Assembly: GCA_965262595.1 (NCBI GenBank)
Contig: OZ253548.1
Location: forward strand, 2,852,001 to 2,916,000
Length of the DNA: 64,000 nucleotides
Direction: 5' to 3'
From: CATQHB01 sp965262595
Lineage (GTDB): Bacteria > Chloroflexota > Dehalococcoidia > Lucifugimonadales > UBA3495
Position 1 is the stretch's first letter. Every line of letters starts with the position of its first letter. Under the pieces are notes generated by a model. The model saw nothing but the letters and a program-made list of their open reading frames with translations. It had not been told where the DNA came from and did no database searches. The position numbers and the translations under genes are program-made. This document shows, piece by piece, positions 34,859 through 43,918 of the stretch.

Positions 34859-35927
34859 CTACCCTGGCGCCTGAGTCGATCTTTCAGCACCGGCTTCCAG
34901 AGTCGAAACGAAATCCAACGTAGCGTAGGTAAGGACGTTAACGGCGAGCCCGGTTATAGCAGCAAGTCGGGAATGGAAGAAGACAAACACTTGGGTGATG
35001 AAGATAGAGACAAGCACCCCACGGATATACCAGCGGTAAGACCGGGCGCGGTTGGAGGCCCAAGCCTTGATGCCGATTGCGATGCATAAGATTGTAACCG
35101 ACAAAGGCACTGCCTGGGCATAATGCGTCCAGTTCAAATTGTCGATTATCCCTTCACCGGAGATGCCATATACCAGATAGACCAACGCGACGGCTTCGGA
35201 GATTGCCCAAGTTAGAATAAGGGCCGGAAGGATGACGGCGAATCGCCGCCGCCGTACTAAACGCCGATAAGTCTCCGTCGTCTAATCTTTAAGTCGAAAG
35301 TAAAAGTGGGCCGGGTCGTCGCGGCTGGGTTCCCCTTCCTCAATAAAGGCCCGTAGGTGGGGTAGTAAGGGATGGCTCGGATCAGCCTGATTGAGCAAGG
35401 CCAAAATGTGGGCTTTCTTCTTGGTATCGAATGGCGTGGCGATTGACCCTTGAATCTGGTTGAGGGCGTTGGCCAAAGCGTCGCTGGGCTGAAGTACGCG
35501 GGCGCGGCGCACCGTTCGCAGTACCAGGAAAATGGAGATAAAAATGACATAGATTAAGCCGATAGTGGGTGCGTAAAAGTAGTTATTGCCCGACGTGATG
35601 AATTTCCCCAGCTTGTCGATGAAAGCGCCGAAACCGACCCCTCCCAAGACCGCCGCCACCCGGTCCAATGAACGGATAAGAAACGAGAACAGGAGAATTA
35701 ACGCGATCATCATGAAGCCCCCGCCCCAACAACATTTGGGCAATGTGGAGCCCATTTCCGCCAATTTGGGGGTAACCGGCGGCGGCGAGGAACGCGCGTA
35801 TGCCCAACACGGCGCAGACGGCGGCGACCAGGAAGAGTTCAAGGAGTTCCCCAGCGTCGGAGTTGCGGATTAACCCGCGGCGCCAGCCCAGCAGGGCCGC
35901 ATAGCTATCCTTCATTCTTAACATCAT
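34859..35927 (-). pseudogene. Conserved multi-pass membrane protein, broken by a frameshift and a stop
   Basis: Three segments join into one protein of about 355 residues. The first (35927 to about 35725) has ELFLVAAVCAVLGIRAFLA and YPQIGGNGLHIAQMLLG. After a shift at a G5 run (35718-35722 on the plus strand as C5), the second gives FMMIALILLFSFLIRSLDRV, GVGFGAFIDKLGKFITSGNN and ends FYFRLKD at a TAG (35282-35284). The same frame continues without a start codon as TTETYRRLVRRRFAVILPAL to ...VFVFFHSRLAAITGLAVNVL. The order matches an uncharacterised membrane protein family with G-G-x-L-H-I-A-x-x-L near the N-terminus, widespread in Actinomycetota and Chloroflexota. The frameshift may be a sequencing artefact; the TAG is harder to explain that way. 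Confidence 0.75.
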
Positions 35928-36227
35928 TGTTGCATCAGCCTCCGGCGCCGGCCCTTAATTCCCGCCGGCTGTCGGGTAACGGGGAGCTTTCAATACTCTC
36001 CGTTCCGGGAAGGCTTGATTTCGTACATTGGCGGCAACGCCCGGCCCCGGCTCCCCGATTATAGCTTGCGGGAGTTTAGCACAACTCCGCACCGCTAGTA
36101 CCGGAGCTTTGAACGGTAGTGTGGTTCGCGCGTTGCCAGGAGCGAAGGTCGCACCTATAATGCCAGAAAACTTGGTTCCTGCGATGCCTGCTGCAAGAGC
36201 GAAGGGATACTTATTGGGAGGTCGAAA
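35928..36227. other. Intergenic region, nothing recognised
   Basis: Divergent spacer between the broken membrane gene and the alpha/beta hydrolase. No signal other than the GGGAGG ribosome binding site of the latter. Confidence 0.45.
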
Positions 36228-37052
36228 GTGGCAACTGCAAAAGTTAACGGCGCGGAAATTTATTACGAGGAAACCGGAAGCGGACCGCCGATCATTCTGT
36301 CTCCGGGCGGGCTTCAAGGCGTGTCCGGCAGTTACCAGGGGGTTATTGAAGCTCTGTCTCAGGAGCACCGGGTAGTGGCCTACGACCGCCGCTTCGGTGG
36401 CCGGTCCCGCAGCCCGCTGGTAGTGCAGACCTGGGATTTGGCCTGCGACGACGTGTTTGGCCTGATGGATGCTCTGGGGATCGATCAGGCGTACCTGGGC
36501 GGCGGCTCGTTTGGCGCCGCTATCTCCCTGGGTTGCGCCTTCCGACATCCCCAGCGGGTGCGGGCCATCTTCCCTTCCAACATTGCGGGAGGCGCTATTT
36601 GTAACGGATACCTCACTGGGAAGTTGTTCAAGAGTATGGATCTGGCCGAAACCGATGGCGTAGCGGCGGTGGTGTCAGCCTTCGACCCCGACGACCGCTT
36701 TTCTCCCTTCAGCCCGGAGATCGCCCAGACCGATGCCCAGTACCGCCAGACCCTGGAGGCCATGAAAACCGAAGATTTCCTGCAGGTGATGCGGGACACC
36801 ATTTACGCCCTTTTTGACGGTCCTTACCCCACCCTGGGTATGACGGAAAAGGCGCTGAAAAGCATTCGGGTTCCGGCGATGGTCATGCCAGGGAACAACG
36901 ACATTCACCCCAGGCGGGTGGCCGAGCTGGTCCACCGGCTGGCGCCTAACTGTCAGTGGGCCGAGGTGCAGCCGCACTCCGAGGACCCGGACCGGTACAC
37001 CGAACGCGTCCTCGAATTCCTGGCTACGGTAGAAGCCAACGGAAGCCGGTAG
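36228..37052 (+). CDS. Alpha/beta hydrolase
   Basis: A 274-residue alpha/beta-hydrolase-fold enzyme. The oxyanion region is LSPGGLQGVSGSY, the nucleophile elbow is GGGSFGA (Ser in G-x-S-x-G), the acid is probably Asp in MPGNNDIHP and the base His in VQPHSEDPDRY. The start is GTG at 36228 with GGGAGG 6 nt upstream; the longer frame in the other phase has no such support. The size and sequence resemble hydrolases of catabolic pathways (esterase or C-C hydrolase type). The substrate is unknown. An MBL-fold hydrolase follows 129 nt downstream on the same strand. Confidence 0.88.
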   Translation: MATAKVNGAEIYYEETGSGPPIILSPGGLQGVSGSYQGVIEALSQEHRVVAYDRRFGGRSRSPLVVQTWDLACDDVFGLMDALGIDQAYLGGGSFGAAISLGCAFRHPQRVRAIFPSNIAGGAICNGYLTGKLFKSMDLAETDGVAAVVSAFDPDDRFSPFSPEIAQTDAQYRQTLEAMKTEDFLQVMRDTIYALFDGPYPTLGMTEKALKSIRVPAMVMPGNNDIHPRRVAELVHRLAPNCQWAEVQPHSEDPDRYTERVLEFLATVEANGSR

Positions 37053-37181
37053 AACGGCGGGCCGCTAGTGCGCCATTACGCCATTACGGTTAAGCTGCCG
37101 CCGTCCTTTCCCCGGTGGTCACCACCTCAGGCATTTGGTAGAATACGGGAGATTAAATCGGAAAACGCTGAGAGGATTGTT

Positions 37182-37823
37182 ATGACTCTGCATTATGACG
37201 ACGAAGTACGCATAGCCAAGATTAATATGGGCCCCTACAACAATAACGGTTACATTGTGATTTGCCCCGAAACCAACGAAGGAATCATCATTGACACCCC
37301 CGCCGAGCCGGAAAAGCTCCTGTCCGCCATCGGAGATGTTCAGATAAAAGCGATTCTCATTACCCACAAGCATCAGGATCATCTGCTGGGTTTCGCCGAG
37401 ATCACCGGCGCGGTCAAAGCCCCGGTGGCCGTTGGCGTCAATGACGTGGACGGGCTGCCCCGGCCGCCGGAAATTGAACTGAAGGACGGGGATACTATCA
37501 AGTTCGGCAACCAGGAAATCCTGGTGCTGGATACCCCGGGTCATACCGAGGGCGCCGCCTGCTATTTGGTAGGCAAGCACCTCTTCTCCGGCGATACCCT
37601 GTTCCCCGGCGGCCCCGGCAAGTCTCGCAGCCCTGAGGCTCTGCGCCAACTTCTGGACAGCATTAGCCGCAAGCTCTTGACCCTCCCTGATGACACCGCC
37701 GTTTACGCCGGCCACGGCGAAGTTGATACCACCATCGGCGAGGCCCGCCGCCGCTATCAGGTCTTCTCCTCCAAACCCCACGGGGACGACCTGTGCGGGG
37801 ATATAGACTGGCTGGAGTCCTAG
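37182..37823 (+). CDS. MBL-fold metallo-hydrolase (glyoxalase II-like)
   Basis: A 213-residue metallo-beta-lactamase-fold hydrolase. The binuclear zinc motif H-x-H-x-D-H is THKHQDH at residues 61-67; further ligands are His in DTPGHTEGAACY, Asp in FSGDTLFPGGPG and His in YAGHGEVDT. These are the features of the hydroxyacylglutathione-hydrolase-like branch. The ATG at 37182 has GAGAGGA 6-7 nt upstream; the open frame further upstream (to 37068) is not homologous. It follows the alpha/beta hydrolase gene. Likely a thioester or lactone hydrolase in the cytosol; the exact substrate is unknown. Confidence 0.9.
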   Translation: MTLHYDDEVRIAKINMGPYNNNGYIVICPETNEGIIIDTPAEPEKLLSAIGDVQIKAILITHKHQDHLLGFAEITGAVKAPVAVGVNDVDGLPRPPEIELKDGDTIKFGNQEILVLDTPGHTEGAACYLVGKHLFSGDTLFPGGPGKSRSPEALRQLLDSISRKLLTLPDDTAVYAGHGEVDTTIGEARRRYQVFSSKPHGDDLCGDIDWLES

Positions 37824-38009
37824 CCGCTATCCGGGTTCGATGAGCCGGGCTCGATAGACCGAGTTCAATAAACCGGGTCCGAATGTCCGGGTTAAATCGC
37901 TCGGGTTAAATCGCCCGGACTTGATTGTCAGTAAGCCGGGGCGGGTAAACTGCCCCGGTCTCCTAACCGTGTGCTATTCCGTTGTGTCCCATTCCATATT
38001 GAGGTGACG

Positions 38010-39272
38010 ATGTACCAACGTACCGTTCTGGATAACCAACTCCGCGTCCTGACCTCCACTATGCCCCATTCCATGTCGGTATCCATGACAATTTCCGTGG
38101 GCGCCGGTTCCCGCTACGAACCCGACGAGTTGGCGGGCTTGTCGCACTTCCTGGAACATTTACCCTTTAAGGGCACCGAAAGCTGGCCTACCGCCCGTCA
38201 CGTCAGCGAGGCCATTGAGGGCGTAGGCGGAGTGATGAACGCCAGCACCGACCGGGAACTTACGGTCTTCTGGTGCAAGGTGGCCCGCCTCCATTTCCGT
38301 CAGGCCTTCGCCGTCCTTCTGGATATGGTGCTCAATCCCCTGCTTGATCCGCAGGAGATGGAAAAGGAGCGGGAGGTTATTCAGGAAGAGTTGCGGATGA
38401 CCTACGACTACCCCACCAACCGGGTTGACCTGCTGATTGACGAGATAATGTGGCCGGAGCAGGCGATGGGCCGGGATGTGGGCGGCACCCCCGACTCGGT
38501 GAACGCCATCAGCGTAAACGACGTTCGGGAATACATGGAGCATCAATACAACCCGGCCAACGTCGTGATAACCGTAGTCGGCAACGTGGACCACAATGAG
38601 GTGGTTGAGCTTATCGCCGAGGCAACGAAGAACTGGAAGCCCGGCGAAGCTCTGGATTGGGAGCCGGTGACGGAGAATGATGCCGGGTCGATGGCCCGGG
38701 TAGAGCAAAAACGTTCCGACCAGGCCCACATCTGCCTGGGGCTGCCGGGCATTTCCCTGACCGACCCCGACCGTCACGCTTTTGCCATCCTCAACGGCAT
38801 TTTGGGCGACGGTATGAGCAGCCGGTTGTTCCTGAACTTGCGGGAAAACCAGGGCCTGGCTTATGACGTTTCCAGCTCTTTAAGCCACTTTCGAGACTGC
38901 GGCTCAATGGTAATTTATTGCGGTGTAGAGCCGAAGAAAACCCGGGAAGCGGTGCAAGCGGTAATGGGAGAATTGGCCGGAATGCGCCGGGAAGTCCCGC
39001 TGCCCGAACTGAACAAGGCCAAGGAGTTCGCCAAGGGCCACCTGCTGCTTCGGATGGAAGATACCCGCTCGGTGGCTGCCTGGTTGGGCACTCAGGAGTT
39101 GTTGCTGGGCCGCATTGCCACGGTGGATGACATCGTGCAGAAAATTGACGACGTTACCGCTGACGACGTAACCCGGGTGGCCGAAAGGCTAATCAACCCT
39201 GATAAACTGCGGCTGGCGGTAGTGGGTCCCCGCCGCGGTGAAAAGACCCTGCAAAAACTGTTGAAGTTCTAA
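38010..39272 (+). CDS. M16 family zinc metallopeptidase
   Basis: A 420-residue pitrilysin-family peptidase. The inverted zinc motif H-x-x-E-H is HFLEH at residues 46-50, with the third ligand Glu in EREVIQEE about 75 residues later, and the C-terminal homologous half carries the R/Y-containing GDGMSSRLFLNLRENQGLAYDV typical of processing peptidase-like proteins. The frame is open from 37971, but the ATG at 38010 has GAGGTG just upstream and begins the usual YQRTVLDNQLRVLT. Single-gene M16 peptidases degrade peptides or remove presequence-like segments. It is preceded by short degenerate CGGGTT-type repeats and stands alone. Confidence 0.93.
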   Translation: MYQRTVLDNQLRVLTSTMPHSMSVSMTISVGAGSRYEPDELAGLSHFLEHLPFKGTESWPTARHVSEAIEGVGGVMNASTDRELTVFWCKVARLHFRQAFAVLLDMVLNPLLDPQEMEKEREVIQEELRMTYDYPTNRVDLLIDEIMWPEQAMGRDVGGTPDSVNAISVNDVREYMEHQYNPANVVITVVGNVDHNEVVELIAEATKNWKPGEALDWEPVTENDAGSMARVEQKRSDQAHICLGLPGISLTDPDRHAFAILNGILGDGMSSRLFLNLRENQGLAYDVSSSLSHFRDCGSMVIYCGVEPKKTREAVQAVMGELAGMRREVPLPELNKAKEFAKGHLLLRMEDTRSVAAWLGTQELLLGRIATVDDIVQKIDDVTADDVTRVAERLINPDKLRLAVVGPRRGEKTLQKLLKF

Positions 39273-39450
39273 AGAATTATGCCGGGAAGCGGAACGTAAA
39301 TGGCGCAACGACGCGCGGTCTGGGCAGGCGCGAAGTAGCGCAAAGCGACCGCCCCCTTGGGAAAACGTGGTTGGCGGTCATAAGAGGGGCGCTGCCGGTC
39401 AATCGGTATCTGGGTTTAGGCCCGGGCCTTTCATTCGCCGTTGGAGAGCC

Positions 39451-39506
39451 GCTTATGGTGAGCCGGTCGAACCATAAGCCGGCCCTTCGACAAGCTCAAA
39501 GTGGGA
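39451..39506. repeat. Dispersed intergenic repeat (GAGCTTG family)
   Basis: Contains an inverted pair (CTTATGGTGAGCCGGTCGAA with GGTTCG...ATAAGCC) followed by CCCTTCGACAAGCTCAAAG, related to copies at 434-460 and 1881-1909. It lies in the 356-bp convergent spacer between the M16 peptidase and the FAH-family gene. Confidence 0.7.
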
Positions 39507-39558
39507 GAAGATACTCCTGGGCCGGGACTTTTGGTGGCCCCTGGATATTGAACCCTAC

Positions 39559-39630
39559 CCGTCGTTCCTGCGCAGGCAGGAACGACGCGGTGAAGGCGCT
39601 GGCGTTTAATGACTTGTTCGGAGTATCCCT
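39559..39630 (+). repeat. Dispersed palindromic repeat (short copy)
   Basis: Starts with the palindrome CGTCGTTCCTGCGCAGGC, continued by AGGAACGACG, then GGTGAAGGCGCTGGCGTTTA and ends TTCGGAGTATCCCTAA. It matches the 34497-34612 copy in the opposite orientation, and its end reaches the stop codon of the adjacent FAH-family gene. Confidence 0.82.
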
Positions 39631-40429
39631 AACTTCCGGCGGCGTCAAACTCTGCAATTACCGGATTGCTCAGCACTCCGATGCCGGGGATGTCCACTTC
39701 CACCGTGTCCCCGGGCTTGATGGCGCTGGTGACTCCGGTAGCCCCGGAGAAAACCAGATCCCCCGGCCGCAGCGTCACATGCTGACTGATGTAGCTGACG
39801 ATTTCCGAGAAGGTAAACAGCATATCCCGGGTATTGCACCGCTGTACCTCCTTCCCGTTAATCCGTACCAGCAAGTTCAATTCTTGCGGGTCCACCTCCG
39901 TATCAATCCAGGGGCCGACCGGGGCAAAGGTGTCCGCGCCCTTGGCCCTCCAGAAAGTCCAGTCATCTTTCTGCCAGGAGCGTTCGCTCACATCGTTGCC
40001 GCAGGTGTAACCCAGAATGAATTGGCTGGCCCGCTCCGGGGATATGCGCCGGCAATTCTTGCCAATAATTGCCACCGCCTCCCCCTCGTAGTGTACTTCC
40101 CCCGCCGCATCCTTGGGGACAATTATCGGGTCGTTGACCCCGGTCATGGCGTTACGGCCCTTGCGCCACGGTTGGGGACGGTCGGGCACCGCCGGAGTCC
40201 CCTGCCCCAGCACCGTACCGGCATACTCCAAATGATCCAGAAAGTTCAGTCCCGGCCCCCATAATTCCGTTGGCTCCGTGGGGGGCAGAAGTTTAACCTC
40301 GGATAGCGGATAGCGGGTATCGGTAATGCGGAACTTGGCGTAGATGCTCCCCCGGATTTCCGCTATTTCGTCATCGAAAACTACACCGTAGGCCGTTCTT
40401 CTTCCGGTACGGAATCTGGCAATCTTCAT
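39629..40429 (-). CDS. Fumarylacetoacetate hydrolase family protein
   Basis: A 266-residue single-domain FAH-superfamily enzyme (2-hydroxyhepta-2,4-diene-1,7-dioate isomerase-like). It has the metal-site strand HYEGEAVAIIGKNCR, the YTCGNDVSERSWQ segment, and the C-terminal LRPGDLVFSGATGV, all standard for the superfamily. Two start codons are close together (40435 and 40429); the second is preferred because AGGGAG is 6 nt upstream. The stop codon lies at the end of a dispersed repeat. It is unlinked to the other FAH-family gene at 21.8 kb and only about 25% of its pattern is shared by eye, so they probably act on different substrates. Confidence 0.88.
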   Translation of the reverse strand: MKIARFRTGRRTAYGVVFDDEIAEIRGSIYAKFRITDTRYPLSEVKLLPPTEPTELWGPGLNFLDHLEYAGTVLGQGTPAVPDRPQPWRKGRNAMTGVNDPIIVPKDAAGEVHYEGEAVAIIGKNCRRISPERASQFILGYTCGNDVSERSWQKDDWTFWRAKGADTFAPVGPWIDTEVDPQELNLLVRINGKEVQRCNTRDMLFTFSEIVSYISQHVTLRPGDLVFSGATGVTSAIKPGDTVEVDIPGIGVLSNPVIAEFDAAGS

Positions 40430-40644
40430 CCTCATCTCCCTGCAAAGTCAGGCGGGATAGTTCGGCGGAACTGCGTGCTTGGACAGTTGGGAAGGACTGT
40501 TGGGCGGGACAATATGGCCGTGCGGCCAACCCTCAAGAGGATTAAATACTATAACGGCTGCGGCCCAAGGTCAAGGAATCCTCAGCCGATAATCTTAATT
40601 GTTTCTCCAGGGGATTAGGGTTTAGAATACCAGGTGTAATCCAA

Positions 40645-40682
40645 CACCAAGCGCCAAACACCAAGCGCCAAACGCCAAGCCC
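40645..40682. repeat. 14-bp tandem repeat
   Basis: Two exact copies of CACCAAGCGCCAAA (40645-40672) and a shortened third, upstream of the second flavin-dependent oxidoreductase gene. Confidence 0.75.
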
Positions 40683-40712
40683 AACCAGCGCTGCGGCGCC
40701 GCAGGAATAGTA

Positions 40713-41720
40713 ATGAAAATAGGTTTCTTCATCACCAACCAGTATCTGCCGGGCGAATCCATGCCCCGTAAAATTGAGGAGAGCGCCGAACAGGTGCGGG
40801 CGGCGCGAGATGCCGGGTTCGACTTGATTTGCACCGGCCAGCATTACCTTGCCGCTCCCTACCAGATGAGCGCCTCTTTCCCCTTGCTGGCTCGGATGGC
40901 GGCAGAGGCCGGGGATATGGAAGTAGCCGCCACCGTGGTTTTGGTGCCTTTGCACAATCCGGTGGAGTTGGCCGAAAGCGTCGCCACCATGGATGCCATA
41001 TGCAACGGGCGCTTTATCTTCGGCGTGGGTCTGGGATACCGGGACGAAGAATATACCGCCTTCGGCCTGGAGCGCGGGGAGCGGGTATCCCGCCTTCGGG
41101 AAGCCCTGGAGGTAATGAAACTGCTTTGGACTCAGGAAGAGGTGGAGTTCGAGGGCAAGTATTACCGGGTGCCTCGGGTGTCTCCGGCTACGCGCCCGGT
41201 GCAGCAGCCCCATCCGCCCATCTGGGTTGCCGCCAACAGTGATGTTGCGATCCGCCGCGCGGCTCGTTGGGGTTATCCGTGGCTGGTCAATCCCCACGCC
41301 ACAATGGATATGGTTGCCGGTCAATGGCAGGGGTATAAGACAGCCCTGGAGCAAGCCGGCCAGCCCACTCCGGAGGCTCTTCCGATGATGCGGGAGCTTT
41401 ACGTGGCCCAGGACCGGGAAACGGCCTATGTGGAAAGCGAGCCGTACCTGGCCTCCAAATACGCTGCTTACGCCGCCTGGGGTCAGGACAAGGCGCTGCC
41501 CGGCGAGGAAAGTTTTTCCGTTCCCTATCAGGATTTGGCCCGAGACCGGTTCCTGTTGGGTTCCCCGGAGGATGTGGTCGGGGAAATCCGCCGCTATGAA
41601 CAGGAACTGGGCGTCAACTACCTGATCTTTCGGATGCAGTGGCCGGGAATGTCTCAGGAACAAACCCTGCGCCAGATCGAGCTGCTGGGCCGGGAAGTGA
41701 TACCCCGGGTAAAGCATTAG
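40713..41720 (+). CDS. LLM class flavin-dependent oxidoreductase
   Basis: A 335-residue luciferase-like enzyme. It opens MKIGFFITNQYLPG, has FDLICTGQHYLAAPYQ, the LVPLHNPVELAESVATMD strand-helix, GRFIFGVGLGYRDEEYTAFG and the C-terminal GSPEDVVGEIRRYEQELGV. This branch resembles F420- or FMN-dependent methylene-tetrahydromethanopterin-reductase-like proteins. The ribosome binding site CAGGA is modest. It is clearly different from the 28.7-kb paralogue and has no flavin reductase beside it. Probable role: oxidation of a small organic compound. Confidence 0.9.
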   Translation: MKIGFFITNQYLPGESMPRKIEESAEQVRAARDAGFDLICTGQHYLAAPYQMSASFPLLARMAAEAGDMEVAATVVLVPLHNPVELAESVATMDAICNGRFIFGVGLGYRDEEYTAFGLERGERVSRLREALEVMKLLWTQEEVEFEGKYYRVPRVSPATRPVQQPHPPIWVAANSDVAIRRAARWGYPWLVNPHATMDMVAGQWQGYKTALEQAGQPTPEALPMMRELYVAQDRETAYVESEPYLASKYAAYAAWGQDKALPGEESFSVPYQDLARDRFLLGSPEDVVGEIRRYEQELGVNYLIFRMQWPGMSQEQTLRQIELLGREVIPRVKH

Positions 41721-41775
41721 CCGGTAACGTTTCCCCCCAATTCCGGGGCGCCGTTCCCCCGCCTGGTCCGGGCTC

Positions 41776-43743
41776 CTACCGCGTTGCCAGCGCTCCGGCG
41801 TCTTCGGCATAGACGATATTGCCGTCGGACATGATTACCCCGTCCTCACAGTAGCACTCTACCCGCCCGCTCTCGAACTGGTCCTCGTAGAGATGAGAGT
41901 AAAGGCCGCCCTGGGCCAGCAGGGCCGTATGGGGACCGTATTCAACTATCCGCCCCTGGTCAATAACATAGATTACGTCGGCGGCGATGATGGTGGATAG
42001 CCGGTGGGCAATGGCGACGGTAGTGCGGCCCTTCATCAACGGTTCCAGCGCCGACTGTACGTAACGCTCGCTGGCGGTGTCCAATGCCGACGTAGCCTCG
42101 TCTAAAATCAACAACCTCGGTTGGTGCAGGATAACCCGGGCAATAGACAGCCGCTGCCGCTCTCCGCCGGACAGCCGGTAACCGCGCTCTCCGACCACCG
42201 TGTCATATCCCTCGGGGAACTCCATAATACGTTCGTGGATATAGGCCGCCCGAGCCGCAGCCTCCAATTCTTCCTGACCGGCCAGAGGATTGCCGTACAA
42301 GATGTTTTCCCTGATTGTGGAGTGGAATAAATAGCTCTCCTGGGTTACATAACCGATAAGCCCGGCCAGCGAAGTCTGCTTAATCCCGCGCACGTCAGTC
42401 CCGTCAATGCTAATGCTGCCCTCGGTGGCGTCGTACAGGCGGGGTATCAGGTAAGAGATAGTGGTCTTGCCGGCTCCGCTGGGACCAACGAAGGCGGCCA
42501 GGTGGCCGGGCTGGATTTCAAAACTGACTCCATCCAACGCCCAGCGGGTTGCCATTTCCTCGTCTTGACCTGCCGCTTGACTTTCCGACTCTTGCAGGTT
42601 GGTCAGGGCCGGGGCCTCTTGATGGGCGGCGTAATTGACTCGGACCGAATCAAACTTGACCGCTCCGGCGACTTTCTCCGGCTCGATTTCGATGGCGTCC
42701 GGAGCGTCCACGATTGCCGGTCGAATGTCCAGGTAGCCGAAGATGCGCTCGAACAGGGCCAGCGATGCCTGTAGTTCCACCGAGACTTCCAGCAGCCGCC
42801 CGATGGGGAAATACAAACGGCTCTGCAATGTAGTAAAGGCCACGATGGTGCCCGCGGACATTACGTTGGCGCCGCCGCCGGAAATCAGGTAGCCGGCCAG
42901 CAGGTAGATTACTATTGGAGAGACGGAAAAGAAAATCTGCATCACTGTAAAAAATGACTGGCCGGTCATCTGCTGCCGGATTACCAGGTCGGAGAGCTTC
43001 TGGTTTTCCTGGTGGAAGCGTTCAATCTCCCGATTCTGCCGGCCAAAAAGCTTGGCCAGCATTATGCCGGATATGGATAGGGTTTCTTGAGTTATGGCCG
43101 TAACCTCGGCGGTTGACTGCTGTGTTTCCGCCGCCACCGCCCGCCGCCGCGCTCCCACAACTTTACTGAGAACGAAAAACGCCGGCGCCGCCCCGACAGC
43201 CACCACGGTCAACTCCCAGGACAAGACCAACATCGCTATCAAGGTGCTGATGAGGATGACGGTGTTGGAAAGCACGTCGGCAACGGTATTGGTCACCACC
43301 CGCTGCACACCGCCCACGTCGTTAGCTACCCGGGATTGGATTTCCCCGGTGCGGGTTCCGGTGAAAAACCCCAGGGAGAGGCTTTGCAAGTGCCGGTACA
43401 GCGTATCCCGCAAATCTCGCATCACCCGCTGGCCCACCAGGTTGGTGAGGTAGGTTTGTACAATGCCCAAGCCGCCGGTTATCACCGTGATACCGGCCAT
43501 TATCCCGCCCAGCAGCCACAGCAAGTCCAGGTCCGGCCCACCGCTCTTCGGAAAGAGGGCTGAATCGAATACCACCTGAATCAGCAGCGGGTTGACCACT
43601 CCAATCCCGGCGGTTACCAGAATCAACAGCCCGACCAGTGTTATCCTTTTCGAGTAGGGACGAAAAGCGGCAAATATCCGGGGAGTAAGCCGTGGTTCAG
43701 GGTCTTGTTTTCGATTGCCTGATTTAGCTTTCTTACCAGCCAT
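41776..43743 (-). CDS. ABC exporter, fused membrane and ATPase domains (MsbA-like)
   Basis: A 655-residue half-transporter that would work as a homodimer. Six membrane helices span about residues 35-335 (first ITLVGLLILVTAGIGVVNPL), followed by an ATPase with Walker A GPSGAGKTT (near 418), the Q-loop in YVTQESYLFHSTIRENILYG, signature LSGGERQRLSIARV (near 526), Walker B LLILDEATSALD and the switch His in IAHRLSTI. Two oddities: an acidic insertion of about 25 residues (ESESQAAGQDEE) before the ATPase, and a C-terminal extension with CYCEDGVIMSDGNIVYAEDA after the usual LYEDQF end. It exports lipids, peptides or drugs; the cargo is unknown. Confidence 0.93.
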   Translation of the reverse strand: MAGKKAKSGNRKQDPEPRLTPRIFAAFRPYSKRITLVGLLILVTAGIGVVNPLLIQVVFDSALFPKSGGPDLDLLWLLGGIMAGITVITGGLGIVQTYLTNLVGQRVMRDLRDTLYRHLQSLSLGFFTGTRTGEIQSRVANDVGGVQRVVTNTVADVLSNTVILISTLIAMLVLSWELTVVAVGAAPAFFVLSKVVGARRRAVAAETQQSTAEVTAITQETLSISGIMLAKLFGRQNREIERFHQENQKLSDLVIRQQMTGQSFFTVMQIFFSVSPIVIYLLAGYLISGGGANVMSAGTIVAFTTLQSRLYFPIGRLLEVSVELQASLALFERIFGYLDIRPAIVDAPDAIEIEPEKVAGAVKFDSVRVNYAAHQEAPALTNLQESESQAAGQDEEMATRWALDGVSFEIQPGHLAAFVGPSGAGKTTISYLIPRLYDATEGSISIDGTDVRGIKQTSLAGLIGYVTQESYLFHSTIRENILYGNPLAGQEELEAAARAAYIHERIMEFPEGYDTVVGERGYRLSGGERQRLSIARVILHQPRLLILDEATSALDTASERYVQSALEPLMKGRTTVAIAHRLSTIIAADVIYVIDQGRIVEYGPHTALLAQGGLYSHLYEDQFESGRVECYCEDGVIMSDGNIVYAEDAGALATR

Positions 43744-43918
43744 GAGCGTTCTCTTTTTCGGCGCCTGGTCTGTACCAGGTTGGATGGCCTACCAGGGAAG
43801 AAGGGCTTACACGCCTTTCACTTTCCGGGATCCCTTTGTACTATAGTATCACCGATAGCCCGAACGGCAAACGACTGGGGCAAGTAGGCGCGCTTATATT
43901 GAGAGGTAATGGTCGCGG

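Noticed and set aside
35282..35284. In-frame TAG read as pyrrolysine
   Set aside because: The family is not known to use pyrrolysine, the same gene also has a frameshift, and no pyl genes are visible, so decay or error is simpler.
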